From positions 1 through 64,000 of the forward strand of contig NZ_LGYO01000004.1 of the NCBI RefSeq assembly GCF_001263355.1: a stretch of DNA of 64,000 bases. Reading direction: 5' to 3'. Position 1 is the stretch's first letter; the number at the start of each line of letters is the position of its first letter. Both the position numbers and the translations under genes were made by a program. Positions 16,093 to 25,178 of the stretch are shown one piece after another. The notes beneath the pieces were generated by a model that saw only the letters and a list, made by a program, of their open reading frames with translations, was not told the DNA's origin and made no database searches. This stretch comes from Acetobacterium bakii. GTDB lineage: Bacteria > Bacillota > Clostridia > Eubacteriales > Eubacteriaceae.

Positions 16093-16629
16093 TTATTGCT
16101 GTACTAATTCCTGGACTCCGGTAACTGAACTTGTTCCATCCATTAAGAATGTGGATTGTGCTGTTGGCGTAGTAAAGTATAGGTTTCCTTTAATAGTTGC
16201 ATCTTTCAACTGAAAGTTATCTGCTGAAACATAAACATCACCGACAAACGTTCCATGTTCAATACTTGCGTTTGGACTGTTAATGGTTAAAGATGGCGCA
16301 GTCAGAACAAATCTTGCCGTTACATTACGATCTTCATCCTGGGTATAAAGTCCAATTTTTCTCTTAACTTCATTGTCGTCAGTTACAAATGTCCCATTCA
16401 GTGTAAGTGGCGTGTCAATTGTTATATCCTTTGTTGTTGCAATAATCCATGTGCCTTCAGCACTGATCGCATTTTCAAATGCCGCTGCGGTATCAACGAT
16501 TGAGGCTGTGGTAACCACATCTGTGGATGTATCCGACGAATCGGTTGTGTCGGTTGTAGGTGCTTGTGTACAACCCACCAATAATGTAGTAAGCACAATA
16601 ATCGATACCAGAATTGCTTTAGTTTTCAT
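16093..16629 (-). CDS. Secreted lipoprotein of unknown function
   Basis: A 178-residue protein with a lipoprotein signal peptide ending in the lipobox LVGC (Cys20). A Thr/Ser/Asp-rich linker follows (residues ~22-45). The rest is rich in short beta-like repeats (LTINSPNASIEHGTFVG, VYVSADNFQLKDATIKG), suggesting a right-handed beta-helix. It has no FMN-attachment motif, so it is not the PplA flavolipoprotein of extracellular electron transfer loci despite lying next to ndh2. A terminator separates them. Function unknown. Confidence 0.75.
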   Translation of the reverse strand: MKTKAILVSIIVLTTLLVGCTQAPTTDTTDSSDTSTDVVTTASIVDTAAAFENAISAEGTWIIATTKDITIDTPLTLNGTFVTDDNEVKRKIGLYTQDEDRNVTARFVLTAPSLTINSPNASIEHGTFVGDVYVSADNFQLKDATIKGNLYFTTPTAQSTFLMDGTSSVTGVQELVQQ

Positions 16630-16816
16630 AAACAGTCTCCTTCATTTTTAAAATATTTGCTATATCCAGCATGTTGAATATATACCCTTTTAGAAACCGA
16701 TAAACATTTCAATACAAAATTAATCAAAGCGTCCTCTTTTTATCAAAGATTCTTCTTATTCCCGCCAATGAACAACATCAAAATGTTTTTTTGTTCATTC
16801 AAATTTTCTGTGGTCA

Positions 16817-17086
16817 CTAAACATTTTTCGCCAATCCACATTGGTTGGAAAAACGAACATCAAGAATAAACTGTGTATTTTCTGTTGCATAATCGAGCAA
16901 AGTGTTAATCAATTCCAAAATCAGCTCACGGTTTCCTCTTAACTCAGTAGACATCATTCCAATCCTATAATCGAGATTTGATTTTTTTATCAGCTCAATT
17001 ATTTGATCCACAGATGCATTCACATTGCTGTTTTTAAGGGGTATAAAACTAATTTGGCAACTCATTATTTGATCCATTTGAGACAT
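16817..17086 (-). CDS. MTH1187/YkoF-type thiamine-binding protein
   Basis: Small 89-residue protein with the start pattern SCQISFIPL found in the thiamine-binding (MTH1187/YkoF-like) family, and a periodic alpha/beta pattern. The family binds thiamine or a precursor in the cytoplasm. The ATG at 17086 is 22 nt inside the upstream methyltransferase gene but is preceded by a strong AGGAGG site at ideal spacing; an in-frame ATG at 17065 overlapping the TAA is the alternative. Last gene of the TPP-controlled operon. Similarity is weaker than for the protein at 20201-20488. Confidence 0.65.
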   Translation of the reverse strand: MSQMDQIMSCQISFIPLKNSNVNASVDQIIELIKKSNLDYRIGMMSTELRGNRELILELINTLLDYATENTQFILDVRFSNQCGLAKNV

Positions 17087-17742
17087 ATAAATCCTCCTTC
17101 ACTGCCCTTATCTTTTAATTTGTTTTCACTTGCCATTGATATCTGAGTTTCCTCAACTTTAGGTGAAATAAAAAGACAGTGGTTATAATCCACTAAATGA
17201 TCCGGATCAAGGGATTTCATTTCATCCAACGTCTTTAAATTTGCATATTTAAAAACGCTATTTTTTTTAGATTCCTGGCTTGTATAGAGATCTCCCCATT
17301 CACTGTTAGCATTGATTGTACCAATCACTATTTGACCGCCTTTTTTCAACACTCGAAACATTTCAGCCATGGCTTTTTTTTCATCTTGAATGAATTCAAA
17401 AGCAGCCATCGAAAAAATACCATCAAAGGTATCTTTTTCAAAATTCAGTTTGAAGACATCCATCATTAAAAAAGTGATTCTCAAGCCTCTTTTTTTTGCA
17501 TTGATCTCTGCTTTTTTTAACATCTCTTGTGAAATGTCGATGCCCACAACTTCATAGCCCAATTCAGCAAGGCGCATTGAATATATTCCTGATCCGCACC
17601 CAACATCTAACACTTTTAAACCTTTAGACACATCAAACAAATTGAGCGAACATTGGGCTTCAACTTCATCGACATGTTTACCCAATGGTGTCAAGTACCA
17701 CTCATCATATCCTTTTGCAAAAGAATCAAAAACAGCCATCAT
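17065..17742 (-). CDS. Class I SAM-dependent methyltransferase
   Basis: Methyltransferase of 225 residues. The SAM site is VLDVGCGSGIYSMRLAEL near residue 44, followed by EVVGIDISQEML, the post-I acidic strand, and FDGIFSMAAFEFI. It most resembles the small-molecule UbiE/COQ5-like group. Substrate unknown. It lies 7 nt after the ATPase gene in a TPP-riboswitch operon for thiamine-precursor uptake, so it may act on a pyrimidine or thiamine degradation product, which is inference only. Two consecutive ATGs follow an AAGGAG site. Confidence 0.8.
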   Translation of the reverse strand: MMAVFDSFAKGYDEWYLTPLGKHVDEVEAQCSLNLFDVSKGLKVLDVGCGSGIYSMRLAELGYEVVGIDISQEMLKKAEINAKKRGLRITFLMMDVFKLNFEKDTFDGIFSMAAFEFIQDEKKAMAEMFRVLKKGGQIVIGTINANSEWGDLYTSQESKKNSVFKYANLKTLDEMKSLDPDHLVDYNHCLFISPKVEETQISMASENKLKDKGSEGGFICLKWIK

Positions 17743-17749
17743 TTACTCC

Positions 17750-18502
17750 TTACAATAATTTTAATACCTTCGCTCTCAGGTCCCTGAATTCATTTGTATT
17801 CATTGCTTCTTGTGTATCTGAGCCTTTGGCTGGTACCTTGATCTCTTCCACAATATGTGCTGGAAAACCTTTAATAATATAAATTCGATCGGATAAAAAT
17901 ATCGCTTCATCGATATCATGGGTAATAAATAACACCGAACCATGAATTTTTTTTAAAATTTCCAGCAAATATTTTTGCATTTTCAACCTGGTAATTGCAT
18001 CGAGTCCGCCAAAGGGTTCATCCAGAAGCATGATCTCTTTTGAAAACATATAAGTTCTCATAAGAGAAACCCGCTGCTTCATCCCTCCTGAAAGCTGATT
18101 TGGATACTTCTCCATATGGTCTTGAAGTCCAAAAACCGGAAGCATTTCAATCACCTTTTCTCGGGCTTCATCTTTCTTCATACCACGAATCTCAAGTGGC
18201 AGAATACCATTGTCAACGACATTTCGCCAGGGTAGCAACAGATCTTTCTGGTACATATAGCTCACAATCCCTGTCTTTCCGGTGACGTCGACATCATTCA
18301 CAAAGACTTTTCCCTGTTCCGGCAATAAAAGACCGGCGATGACGTTAAAAAGCGTGCTTTTCCCACAACCACTAGGCCCTAAGATCGAGACGAATTCTCC
18401 CTGATTGAGATGGATATCAATTCCTTCGATAATGTTTTTATGATTATATTCTTTGGTTACCTGTTCGACTTTGAGCACACTATTGTTCTGGTAAAAATTC
18501 AT
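17750..18502 (-). CDS. thiZ: ABC transporter ATPase for thiamine precursor
   Basis: ABC ATPase of about 250 residues: Walker A LGPSGCGKSTLFN, Q-loop YMYQKDLLLPWRN, signature LSGGMKQRVSLMR, Walker B MLLDEPFGGLDA, H-loop FITHDIDEA. Belongs to the NrtD/SsuB/ThiZ group. Together with the permease and THI5-like binding protein it forms a ThiXYZ-type importer. The ATG at 18502 lies inside the end of the binding-protein gene with a GAGG site; an ORF extension to 18523 is less likely. Confidence 0.88.
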   Translation of the reverse strand: MNFYQNNSVLKVEQVTKEYNHKNIIEGIDIHLNQGEFVSILGPSGCGKSTLFNVIAGLLLPEQGKVFVNDVDVTGKTGIVSYMYQKDLLLPWRNVVDNGILPLEIRGMKKDEAREKVIEMLPVFGLQDHMEKYPNQLSGGMKQRVSLMRTYMFSKEIMLLDEPFGGLDAITRLKMQKYLLEILKKIHGSVLFITHDIDEAIFLSDRIYIIKGFPAHIVEEIKVPAKGSDTQEAMNTNEFRDLRAKVLKLL

Positions 18503-19457
18503 TCGTAAATGCCTCATCCACACTCAATTCTTTTTCCAGCAAACCCTGATCATACATCCATTTGCTGTAATTTGTCCAAATGGTTTGATTCATAACGCCC
18601 CATTGACTGGCATCGCCCTGGTATTCTCCGGCCAGGTATTCCTGGGAAGCCACTGCCAAGTCTCGATCAATTTCCGGGTTGTCAGCCAGCAGCATATCGG
18701 CGGCTTCTTCAGGATTTGCAATAGCATATTCATAGCCTTTGGCCACTGCCCTTAAAAATCTTCTGGCGGTTTCAGGATTTTTTTCCAGGTAGTCTTCACT
18801 GGCAATAATAACCGGTGTGTAAAAATCCAGGTTAGGATCAACATCCTGCAATCGGATGAAATTAATCGGATAATCCTTCAGTTCAGCTGAAATCCCGTCC
18901 CAACCATAATATATCCAGGTGAAATCAACGTAACCATTTACTGCGGTAAAAAAATCCAGAGCACCAACATCAACGATTTCAACTTGACTGAAATCGGCAT
19001 TGTCAATGGCCATAAGTCCCTTTAATGTGGCCACTTCCATGGGCGAACCCCAGCCTCCGTATTTTTTTCCTTCGAAATTTTTCGGAGTGGTGATATTACG
19101 ATCAACCGGTGATGCAAACCCCGAGGTATTGTGCTGGATAATAGCGGCTATTGCCTTTATTGGCAAGGGATTCGCTGCAGTTCTTGCATACGTCACCTGT
19201 TCCTGATAACTGATGCCGAATTCTCCCTGACCTGCCGCGATCAAATCCGCACTCCCGCCTTCCGAGGGCTGAATAATCTCAACATTTAGGCCTTCTTCTT
19301 CAAAATAGCCCATTTGCTGAGCCACATACAGACCTGTGTGATTGGTATTTGGCACCCAGTCCAGAACCACTGTAATATCTTCATTTTCCTTTTGTGCACA
19401 GCCTGTTAATCCAATGATTAATATTCCTGTGAGTATGACTATCCATCGTTTTTTCAT
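18480..19457 (-). CDS. thiY: THI5-like substrate-binding lipoprotein
   Basis: Extracellular binding protein of 325 residues with a lipoprotein signal (GLTGCAQ, Cys20). The mature part begins with the THI5/NMT1-like pattern VVLDWVPNTNHTGLYVAQ, followed by MGYFEEEGLNVEI. Homologues such as ThiY bind formylaminopyrimidine or related HMP precursors of thiamine. The TPP riboswitch upstream supports this over nitrate or sulfonate. It is encoded directly after the permease (1-nt gap). Confidence 0.9.
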   Translation of the reverse strand: MKKRWIVILTGILIIGLTGCAQKENEDITVVLDWVPNTNHTGLYVAQQMGYFEEEGLNVEIIQPSEGGSADLIAAGQGEFGISYQEQVTYARTAANPLPIKAIAAIIQHNTSGFASPVDRNITTPKNFEGKKYGGWGSPMEVATLKGLMAIDNADFSQVEIVDVGALDFFTAVNGYVDFTWIYYGWDGISAELKDYPINFIRLQDVDPNLDFYTPVIIASEDYLEKNPETARRFLRAVAKGYEYAIANPEEAADMLLADNPEIDRDLAVASQEYLAGEYQGDASQWGVMNQTIWTNYSKWMYDQGLLEKELSVDEAFTNEFLPEQ

Positions 19458-19458
19458 T

Positions 19459-20226
19459 TTATTCCTCCTTTAATTTTTCCCAAGGCATGATGGCCTTTTG
19501 AATCATTGCAATCCCATAAAAGACCCCTATGGATAAAATAACAATGACAAGGATTGAAGCAAAAACCAGATCCAGGGCGAATGCATGTCTTGCTCTAAGC
19601 ATGTAAACACCTAAACCTGCTTTCCCACCAAGCCATTCACCAATAACCGCACCCATAATGCTATAGGTCGCCGCAATTTTTAATCCTGAAAAAAAATAGG
19701 GCAATGCATAGGGAAATTTAATTTTTGAAAAAATCTGAATCTTTCGTGCGCCCATTGAGCGCACCAAATCAATGAGTTCCTGGTCAACACTTTGCAAGCC
19801 TTCGATCAGATTGATAGTAATTGGAAAAAAGCAGACCAACACCACAACAAAAATTTTTGGTGCAATACCAAAACCAAACCACATCGCCAATAAGGGCGCA
19901 ATAATGATAATGGGAACGGTTTGCGAAATCACCAGACTTGGATAAATGGCTTTTTTAACAAGTACGAATTGATCCATAATAATCGCCATAGCAAATGAAA
20001 AAACAACCGCCACAAGCAGACCCGTAATGCCTTCAAAAAATGTTACCCCGGTGTGCATCAAAATATCGGACCAATTCAAGATAAGGGCATTCACAATATC
20101 CGTTGGTGCGGGCAATATAAACCGCTCTACCCATCCCATTGAAACAACGAATTGCCATGCAAAGAGAATGAATAGCATGAAAATTATTGGAATGAGTCGG
20201 TCACTTATATTTTGAAACTTTCTCAT
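19459..20226 (-). CDS. thiX: ABC permease for thiamine precursor
   Basis: Inner-membrane permease of about 255 residues with six hydrophobic segments and the BPD_transp_1 EAA loop (RSMGARKIQIFSKIKFPYAL). GAVIGEWLGGKAGLGVYML is typical of the ThiX/SsuC group. An in-frame TTG at 20256 overlaps the previous gene more deeply; the ATG at 20226 is preferred. Partner of the ATPase and THI5-like protein. Confidence 0.88.
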   Translation of the reverse strand: MRKFQNISDRLIPIIFMLFILFAWQFVVSMGWVERFILPAPTDIVNALILNWSDILMHTGVTFFEGITGLLVAVVFSFAMAIIMDQFVLVKKAIYPSLVISQTVPIIIIAPLLAMWFGFGIAPKIFVVVLVCFFPITINLIEGLQSVDQELIDLVRSMGARKIQIFSKIKFPYALPYFFSGLKIAATYSIMGAVIGEWLGGKAGLGVYMLRARHAFALDLVFASILVIVILSIGVFYGIAMIQKAIMPWEKLKEE

Positions 20227-20488
20227 CGATTGTGACGCCTTCTTCCTTATAATCAATTTTCACAATAGAAACAACACGTTCAGCCCCAAGCTCTGTACAA
20301 ATAGTCTGAGCTTTTTTTACAATCTCCAACAGTTCGTCCAGTTCACCTTCGATGGATGTTTCAAATGGACCAACAACATATTTTAACCCTGTCGCTTTAA
20401 TCATTTCAATTACCTGATCAACCACATAATAGATCTCACAATCCGGAACAACCGGTAGTACCTGAAGACTTAAATTAACATTTGCCAT
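20201..20488 (-). CDS. MTH1187 family thiamine-binding protein
   Basis: A 95-residue protein: NVNLSLQVLPVVP start, YYVVDQVIEMI, VGPFETSIEGELDELLEIV, and AERVVSIVKIDYKE. This is the MTH1187/YkoF-like thiamine-binding fold, often coded with ThiXYZ importers. The ATG at 20488 has a textbook AGGAGGTGATTT site; an upstream extension to 20581 would run through the riboswitch and is rejected. First gene of the operon. Confidence 0.88.
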   Translation of the reverse strand: MANVNLSLQVLPVVPDCEIYYVVDQVIEMIKATGLKYVVGPFETSIEGELDELLEIVKKAQTICTELGAERVVSIVKIDYKEEGVTIDEKVSKYK

Positions 20489-20511
20489 TAAATCACCTCC
20501 AATTTTTTTAC

Positions 20512-20543
20512 AAAAAAAATCTCTATCCCAAAAAGGATAAAGA
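20512..20543 (-). terminator. Riboswitch terminator
   Basis: On the minus strand TCTTTATCC and GGGATAGAGA pair around TTTTT and run into eight T, directly between the TPP aptamer and the ribosome site. This suits transcription attenuation by TPP. Confidence 0.8.
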
Positions 20544-20559
20544 CGGATTATTTTATATT

Positions 20560-20642
20560 TCCCTCCGTTGGCATTATCCAAATCAGGTTTTGGGTCGAAA
20601 CATCCAAGTTTCCTCTCAGCCAGTTAACACTAACTCCCCTTA
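20560..20642 (-). ncRNA. TPP riboswitch (thiamine-precursor importer)
   Basis: Minus-strand THI box with its conserved parts in order: AGGGGAG, GGCTGAGAGGAAA, GACCC, ACCTGATTTGGATAATGCCA and CGGAGGGAA. It precedes the thiamine-binding protein and importer genes and their attenuator. Confidence 0.96.
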
Positions 20643-20724
20643 AGTAAAGATTCTATACTAATCTTTCCTAAATGTCAATAAATCGAGTTATTTTATACCG
20701 ATCTGAGTATCGGCAAAACTTTTT

Positions 20725-20820
20725 TCGGACATTTAGTTATCGTTGTGTGCCTAACGAATGCATTCAATCTGGGTCTGTTTGTTTAGAGGCACACAACATA
20801 ATGTAATCAGGGTTACTCCC
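20725..20820. repeat. Decayed palindromic element
   Basis: Left end TCGGACATTTAGTTATC matches the left arm of the 9442-9559 subtype; inner arms GTTGTGTGCCT and AGGCACACAAC are exact, but the central region and right outer arm have diverged. It lies in the gap between the TPP riboswitch and the Lin0512-type gene. Nothing else was seen in that gap. Confidence 0.7.
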
Positions 20821-20913
20821 TGGCTTTTCAGGCCTTTATAAGTTAACGGTGTAGAATAAAAATTGTTTCATGTAAACTGGCAGCAAAACTCACGACAGAT
20901 TCGTAATTACCTA

Positions 20914-21276
20914 TTATATGCTCACAGTAACGCTTGCAATCGCTGCTTCGATGGAATCGTCTTTGTCACCAAAGCCCGGGAAATAAAGACCGGGTATCAT
21001 TAATCCTCCTTTTACAGCTTTCACGGTGACCGTACCAACCGGAAACATTTTTTTTATTTCGGCGATGTTTAATTCTTCCGGCCTGGTAACACCGATAATC
21101 GCCTCAACCAACATTTTTTCGTTGATATTTTCTTCGGTAAAACCGCAGATCTCATTTAATCCGATCAGACAGCTTCGCGTGATGGCATCTTTTACCGCCC
21201 TGCCGGCAGCCACATTTACGTCCTGACCATGAAAATCCATACCCATTCCGAACTCAATCACAAATCTTTTTGCCAT
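20914..21276 (-). CDS. Lin0512 family protein
   Basis: A 120-residue protein of the Lin0512 family: FVIEFGMGMDFHGQDVNVAA start, AITRSCLIGLNEI, VIIGVTRPEEL-like segment and the C-terminal GDKDDSIEAAIASVTV. Function is unknown. It follows acoL by 42 nt and appears to be the last gene of the acetoin dehydrogenase operon, so it may act in assembly or stability of that complex or of a bound metabolite (inference). Confidence 0.75.
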   Translation of the reverse strand: MAKRFVIEFGMGMDFHGQDVNVAAGRAVKDAITRSCLIGLNEICGFTEENINEKMLVEAIIGVTRPEELNIAEIKKMFPVGTVTVKAVKGGLMIPGLYFPGFGDKDDSIEAAIASVTVSI

Positions 21277-21318
21277 GTAAAAGCCTCCATATTTTTTTAC
21301 TTCCGGTTAAACACTTGT

Positions 21319-22725
21319 TCATTTCATTAAATGTATTGCATCTCCGTGTACTGCATGTGCCGCCTCTAGGAGTGCTTCGCCAACCGTTGGATGCGCATGG
21401 ATGGTTGAGATGATTTCATCAATAGTAGCCTCAAGTCTTATTGCCAGAGCTCCCTCTACAATCAGGTCCGTGGCTCTGGGACCTGCCATGTGCAGGCCCA
21501 GAATTTCCCCTGTGGTTGCATCCGCAATGTATTTGATTATACCGGTGGTTTCTCCCATAATCATGGCTTTGCTATTGATGTACATTGGGGTAATCACAGT
21601 TTTAACGTCATATCCTTTGGCTTTTGCCTGAGCTTCAGTCATTCCCACACCTGCCATCTCAGGTTTTGTATAGACACAGTAAGGAATGGTTCTGAAATCA
21701 ATGTTTGATTTTTTTCCCATGATTGACTCTGCTGCCACAATGCCTTCCGATGATGCCACATGAGCAAGCATGACGCCACCATTGCAATCTCCGACTGCAT
21801 AGATGTTTTCAATATTTGTTCTCATGTTTTTATTAACTTTTATTGCTCCTGCCTCTGTTTCAATTGCGACTTTAGTTAAACTGAGGGCATCAATAACTGG
21901 TTTTCTCCCTACTGAAACCAACACTTTCTCTGACAGAAAAGATTTCTCCCCATCCGTTGAGCTTGTCTTTACAGAAAGACCTTCATTTGTTTTTTGGATC
22001 GATCCTACTTTGGTGCTGGTGAAAATTTCGATACCTTCTTTTGCAAACTTGTCCTTAAGGGGTTTTGCAATATCATGATCCATAACCGCAACAATATCCG
22101 GTAACATTTCGATGATTGTTACCTTGCATCCGAAGGCATGGTATACACTTGCAAATTCACACCCTATGACACCTCCCCCAATAATGCATAAGCTTTCAGG
22201 TACACTGTCCAATGACAGAGCTTCTTCACTGGTAATGACTCCCGGAAGGTCTATCCCTGGAATGGGTATCATTATTGGCTTTGATCCTGTTGCTATGATT
22301 GCAAAGTCAAAGTCAATAATGCTTTCTTTCGCAAGACTCCCATCACCATTTTTGCTTTTCACCAAAATTTGATGGTCATTTAAGAAGGAGCCCTTACCCG
22401 TGACCGTGGTCACATTATTATTTTCAAATAATCCACTGACTCCACTAACTAGCTTTTTCACAATCTTCTTTTTTCTTTTCTGAAGTTTGCTCCAGTCTGC
22501 CTCGTATCCTGATACAATAATGCCCATCTCTTTTGCATCATTTTCCAGAACGTCAATAAGATCCGTCGTATACAAAAGCACTTTCGTGGGTATACATCCA
22601 ATATTCAGGCAAGTTCCTCCTAAATATTTATCTTCAATCAAGGTAACCTCTGCACCTAACTGGGCAGCCCTGATTGCAGCCACATATCCACCGGGTCCTC
22701 CCCCTATAATCACTATTCTCATCAT
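21319..22725 (-). CDS. acoL: Dihydrolipoyl dehydrogenase of acetoin dehydrogenase complex
   Basis: E3 flavoprotein of 468 residues reoxidising lipoamide with NAD. FAD site IVIIGGGPGGYVAAIRAAQ, redox disulfide GGTCLNIGCIPTK, NAD site LCIIGGGVIGCEFA, second FAD segment IYAVGDCNGGVMLAHVA, and the catalytic C-terminal HAHPTVGEAL. No N-terminal lipoyl domain, unlike some AcoL. It is 10 nt downstream of acoC. Two consecutive ATGs follow a GGAGG site. Confidence 0.95.
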   Translation of the reverse strand: MMRIVIIGGGPGGYVAAIRAAQLGAEVTLIEDKYLGGTCLNIGCIPTKVLLYTTDLIDVLENDAKEMGIIVSGYEADWSKLQKRKKKIVKKLVSGVSGLFENNNVTTVTGKGSFLNDHQILVKSKNGDGSLAKESIIDFDFAIIATGSKPIMIPIPGIDLPGVITSEEALSLDSVPESLCIIGGGVIGCEFASVYHAFGCKVTIIEMLPDIVAVMDHDIAKPLKDKFAKEGIEIFTSTKVGSIQKTNEGLSVKTSSTDGEKSFLSEKVLVSVGRKPVIDALSLTKVAIETEAGAIKVNKNMRTNIENIYAVGDCNGGVMLAHVASSEGIVAAESIMGKKSNIDFRTIPYCVYTKPEMAGVGMTEAQAKAKGYDVKTVITPMYINSKAMIMGETTGIIKYIADATTGEILGLHMAGPRATDLIVEGALAIRLEATIDEIISTIHAHPTVGEALLEAAHAVHGDAIHLMK

Positions 22726-22735
22726 TCAACCTCCA

Positions 22736-24043
22736 TTACAATAATAGCAATCCAGGTTTTTCAATATACTCCTTGAGCTTCGCCACAAATTGAGCAGCAA
22801 CTGCCCCGTCAACAACACGGTGATCAGCAGTAAGGCTTAAATTCATCATAGGTCTTATGACTATCTGGCCATCTACTACCATTGGGGTATCCTGAATCGT
22901 ATTTATTCCTAAAATCGCGACTTCTGGTTGATTAATTATGGGTGTGAAAGACTCCATGCCTAACATTCCAATATTGGTTATTGTGAAAGTTCCGCCGGTG
23001 ACTTCATCACTATCAAGCTGATTGTTTTTTGCTTTTGTAGCCAGGTCTTTTATCTCATTTGAAATATCTACAAGACTTTTTACATTTGCGTATTTAACGA
23101 CCGGTACAATCAAACCATCTGGAAGTGCCACTGCGACTCCAATATTGACATAATTTCTGAGGATTATTTCATCCTCAACAAGAGAACTGTTTAGAAGCGG
23201 GAATTCCAAAAGGACTTTTGATAAAATCTTAACAAGAATATCGGTATAGGAAATTTTTCCGGCACCTTTCAATTCTTCTCTTAAGCGTTTCAGGGCGGTG
23301 GTATCCACCCTCTGATTGTAGTTTACCGTGGATGCTATGTGCTGACTTTCGGACATGCGTTTTGCAATGATCTGTCTCATTAAACTCATATGTTTACGAT
23401 AGTCTTGCGGATCTGCATATTTAAATAAATCTTCATTAAATTTAAATTTATAAACATCCTCTTTCATGATACGGCTTTCTTTATGAATTTTGTCCGCATC
23501 GACTCCCAGACCTTCTGCCACCACAGCTGCTGTCGGCGATATTTTTTGCTTACCAGCCTTTGATTTTTCTCCGAAATCGGTCACATCTTTTTCTGTGATC
23601 GCTCCTTGAGGCCCGGTCCCCGGAATTTCTGATATGTCAAGATTCATATCCATAGCAATTTTCTTTGCTCTGGCAGAAGCCCGAACTCTTCCTCCTTCGC
23701 TTTTGGTAACGGGAGCAGCTTCGGCTTTGGCTTCAGCCTTTGCTTCGGCTTTAATTTCTTTTGCCGGCCCTTCTTCTGCCTTGGCCAACAGTGCAGAAAT
23801 ATCTTCATCCGCAGTACCTACAATGGCTATGGGTTCCAAAACCCCAACCGTACCTTCAGTAACTAATATCTTTCTCAGTACCCCGGTCACGGTCGATTCA
23901 ACTTCCTTGGTTATTTTATCGGTTTCCACCTCAAATACGATTTCGCCCATAGAAATGCTGTCGCCTTCGGACTTACGCCAATCGGAAATATTTCCCTCGG
24001 TCATTGTTAATCCGAGTTTAGGCATTACCATAAATTTTGCCAT
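22736..24043 (-). CDS. acoC: Dihydrolipoamide acetyltransferase (E2) of acetoin dehydrogenase
   Basis: E2 of about 435 residues. An N-terminal lipoyl domain (residues ~3-78) has the lipoylated Lys in EVETDKITKEVES. An Ala/Glu/Lys-rich linker leads to a peripheral-subunit-binding segment (VRASARAKKIAMDMNLDIS), then a second similar segment (KISPTAAVVAEGLGVDADKI). The catalytic domain ends with the active-site TADHRVVDGA. It transfers the acetyl group released from acetoin to CoA. The ATG at 24043 fits the AAAGGAGG site better than the TTG three codons upstream. Confidence 0.94.
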   Translation of the reverse strand: MAKFMVMPKLGLTMTEGNISDWRKSEGDSISMGEIVFEVETDKITKEVESTVTGVLRKILVTEGTVGVLEPIAIVGTADEDISALLAKAEEGPAKEIKAEAKAEAKAEAAPVTKSEGGRVRASARAKKIAMDMNLDISEIPGTGPQGAITEKDVTDFGEKSKAGKQKISPTAAVVAEGLGVDADKIHKESRIMKEDVYKFKFNEDLFKYADPQDYRKHMSLMRQIIAKRMSESQHIASTVNYNQRVDTTALKRLREELKGAGKISYTDILVKILSKVLLEFPLLNSSLVEDEIILRNYVNIGVAVALPDGLIVPVVKYANVKSLVDISNEIKDLATKAKNNQLDSDEVTGGTFTITNIGMLGMESFTPIINQPEVAILGINTIQDTPMVVDGQIVIRPMMNLSLTADHRVVDGAVAAQFVAKLKEYIEKPGLLLL

Positions 24044-24059
24044 ATAATTCAATCCTCCT

Positions 24060-25061
24060 TTATTTGTTTACCTTGAAAAAGCCATTCATTTGTCCAACTT
24101 CAATTGCCTTTTTAATGTCAACATGAATGGGACCATTTCTGCTTACTTTAAAAGTAAAGGTCTGATCCTTATGGAATTCTATTTCCCGCTCACCATCAAG
24201 GGCAATGGTACCTCTGCCAAAAGCAGTAAACTGATATTCGTCATTGAATCCCAGGATCACCGGCTCTTCTGTGCCAATTGGTAAAACAATTCCGGCCGCC
24301 ATTGCTGTCAGTACACGGGGCTGGTTTTTATCCACAGTCACATAGGCACCAAAATCATCTTCTTCGGTTATGATGATCTTGCTGCCGACAACCGACGAAA
24401 AACCGATTGATGCCGGATGACTTCGGGCAACAATTATCTTTTCGATGTTTTCAATCAGCCAAATAGCCCTGGAACCGAGAAATAGGTCTCTGGAAATCAC
24501 CGCATCAATAAGTGCAATATCCTTGGATGCATTTTCATAAAATATCTCAATAATTTTATCTTTTTTAGCATATAGATCTTTTTCAAATTTCCCAGAAGCC
24601 ACCACACTAGCGGCAATTCCGGCTAGTGTTCCTTCAATCATGTCGGGATATACATTATTTGTACCCGTGGATATGGCAATAAGAGGAATTTCATTGATGT
24701 CTTTTGCCACCGCGCGATTAGTACCATCCCCGCCCAGAGTCACGATACAGCCAACATTTTTTTCATTCATCCCGCGCACAGCGTTATAGGTGTCCTCGAC
24801 GCCATCAACTTTATAAAAATCGAAGACTTCAATATCGCACCTGAGTTCACCTGATGTCTGAAGTTTATCCATGACTCGGTAGCCCATGTTATAGGCGTCC
24901 GGCATCATATATACTTTTTTTACGCCATTCTGCTGAGCTCCAAGAATAACCCTTTCAACAATGTTGATTTTTTCATTATTGTCGATGACCGTTGCATGGG
25001 AAACCAGCCTTCTGATATCCTTTCCTGAAGCAGGATTGGCAATTATTCCGATTGAATTCAT
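24060..25061 (-). CDS. acoX: AcoX-type ATP-NAD kinase-like protein
   Basis: About 333 residues of the ATP-NAD/AcoX kinase family: IGIIANPASGKDIRRLV start, and the NAD-kinase glycine motif CIVTLGGDGTNRAVAKD with ISTGTNNVYP. AcoX is encoded in many acetoin operons, but its contribution is unclear. Chosen start is the ATG at 25061 preceded by AAAGGTGG; a longer reading frame to 25109 has no ribosome site. Located between acoB and acoC. Confidence 0.9.
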   Translation of the reverse strand: MNSIGIIANPASGKDIRRLVSHATVIDNNEKINIVERVILGAQQNGVKKVYMMPDAYNMGYRVMDKLQTSGELRCDIEVFDFYKVDGVEDTYNAVRGMNEKNVGCIVTLGGDGTNRAVAKDINEIPLIAISTGTNNVYPDMIEGTLAGIAASVVASGKFEKDLYAKKDKIIEIFYENASKDIALIDAVISRDLFLGSRAIWLIENIEKIIVARSHPASIGFSSVVGSKIIITEEDDFGAYVTVDKNQPRVLTAMAAGIVLPIGTEEPVILGFNDEYQFTAFGRGTIALDGEREIEFHKDQTFTFKVSRNGPIHVDIKKAIEVGQMNGFFKVNK

Positions 25062-25178
25062 AAATCCACCACCTTTCCACTTTAAAAAAGTTTTGGAAAT
25101 AATAGCCAATCATATGATTTTGTATTATCTCCAAAACTACAAAGGGACTATTTTACTTGTTAAAACAAGTCATTACTG

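Noticed and set aside
12166-16629. Lipoprotein at 16093-16629 as the PplA flavolipoprotein of the ndh2 locus
   Set aside because: It has a lipobox but no FMN-attachment motif or FMN-binding domain, and a terminator separates it from ndh2.
20489-20581. N-terminal extension of the thiamine-binding protein
   Set aside because: It would be read through the TPP aptamer and attenuator; the ATG at 20488 has an ideal ribosome site.
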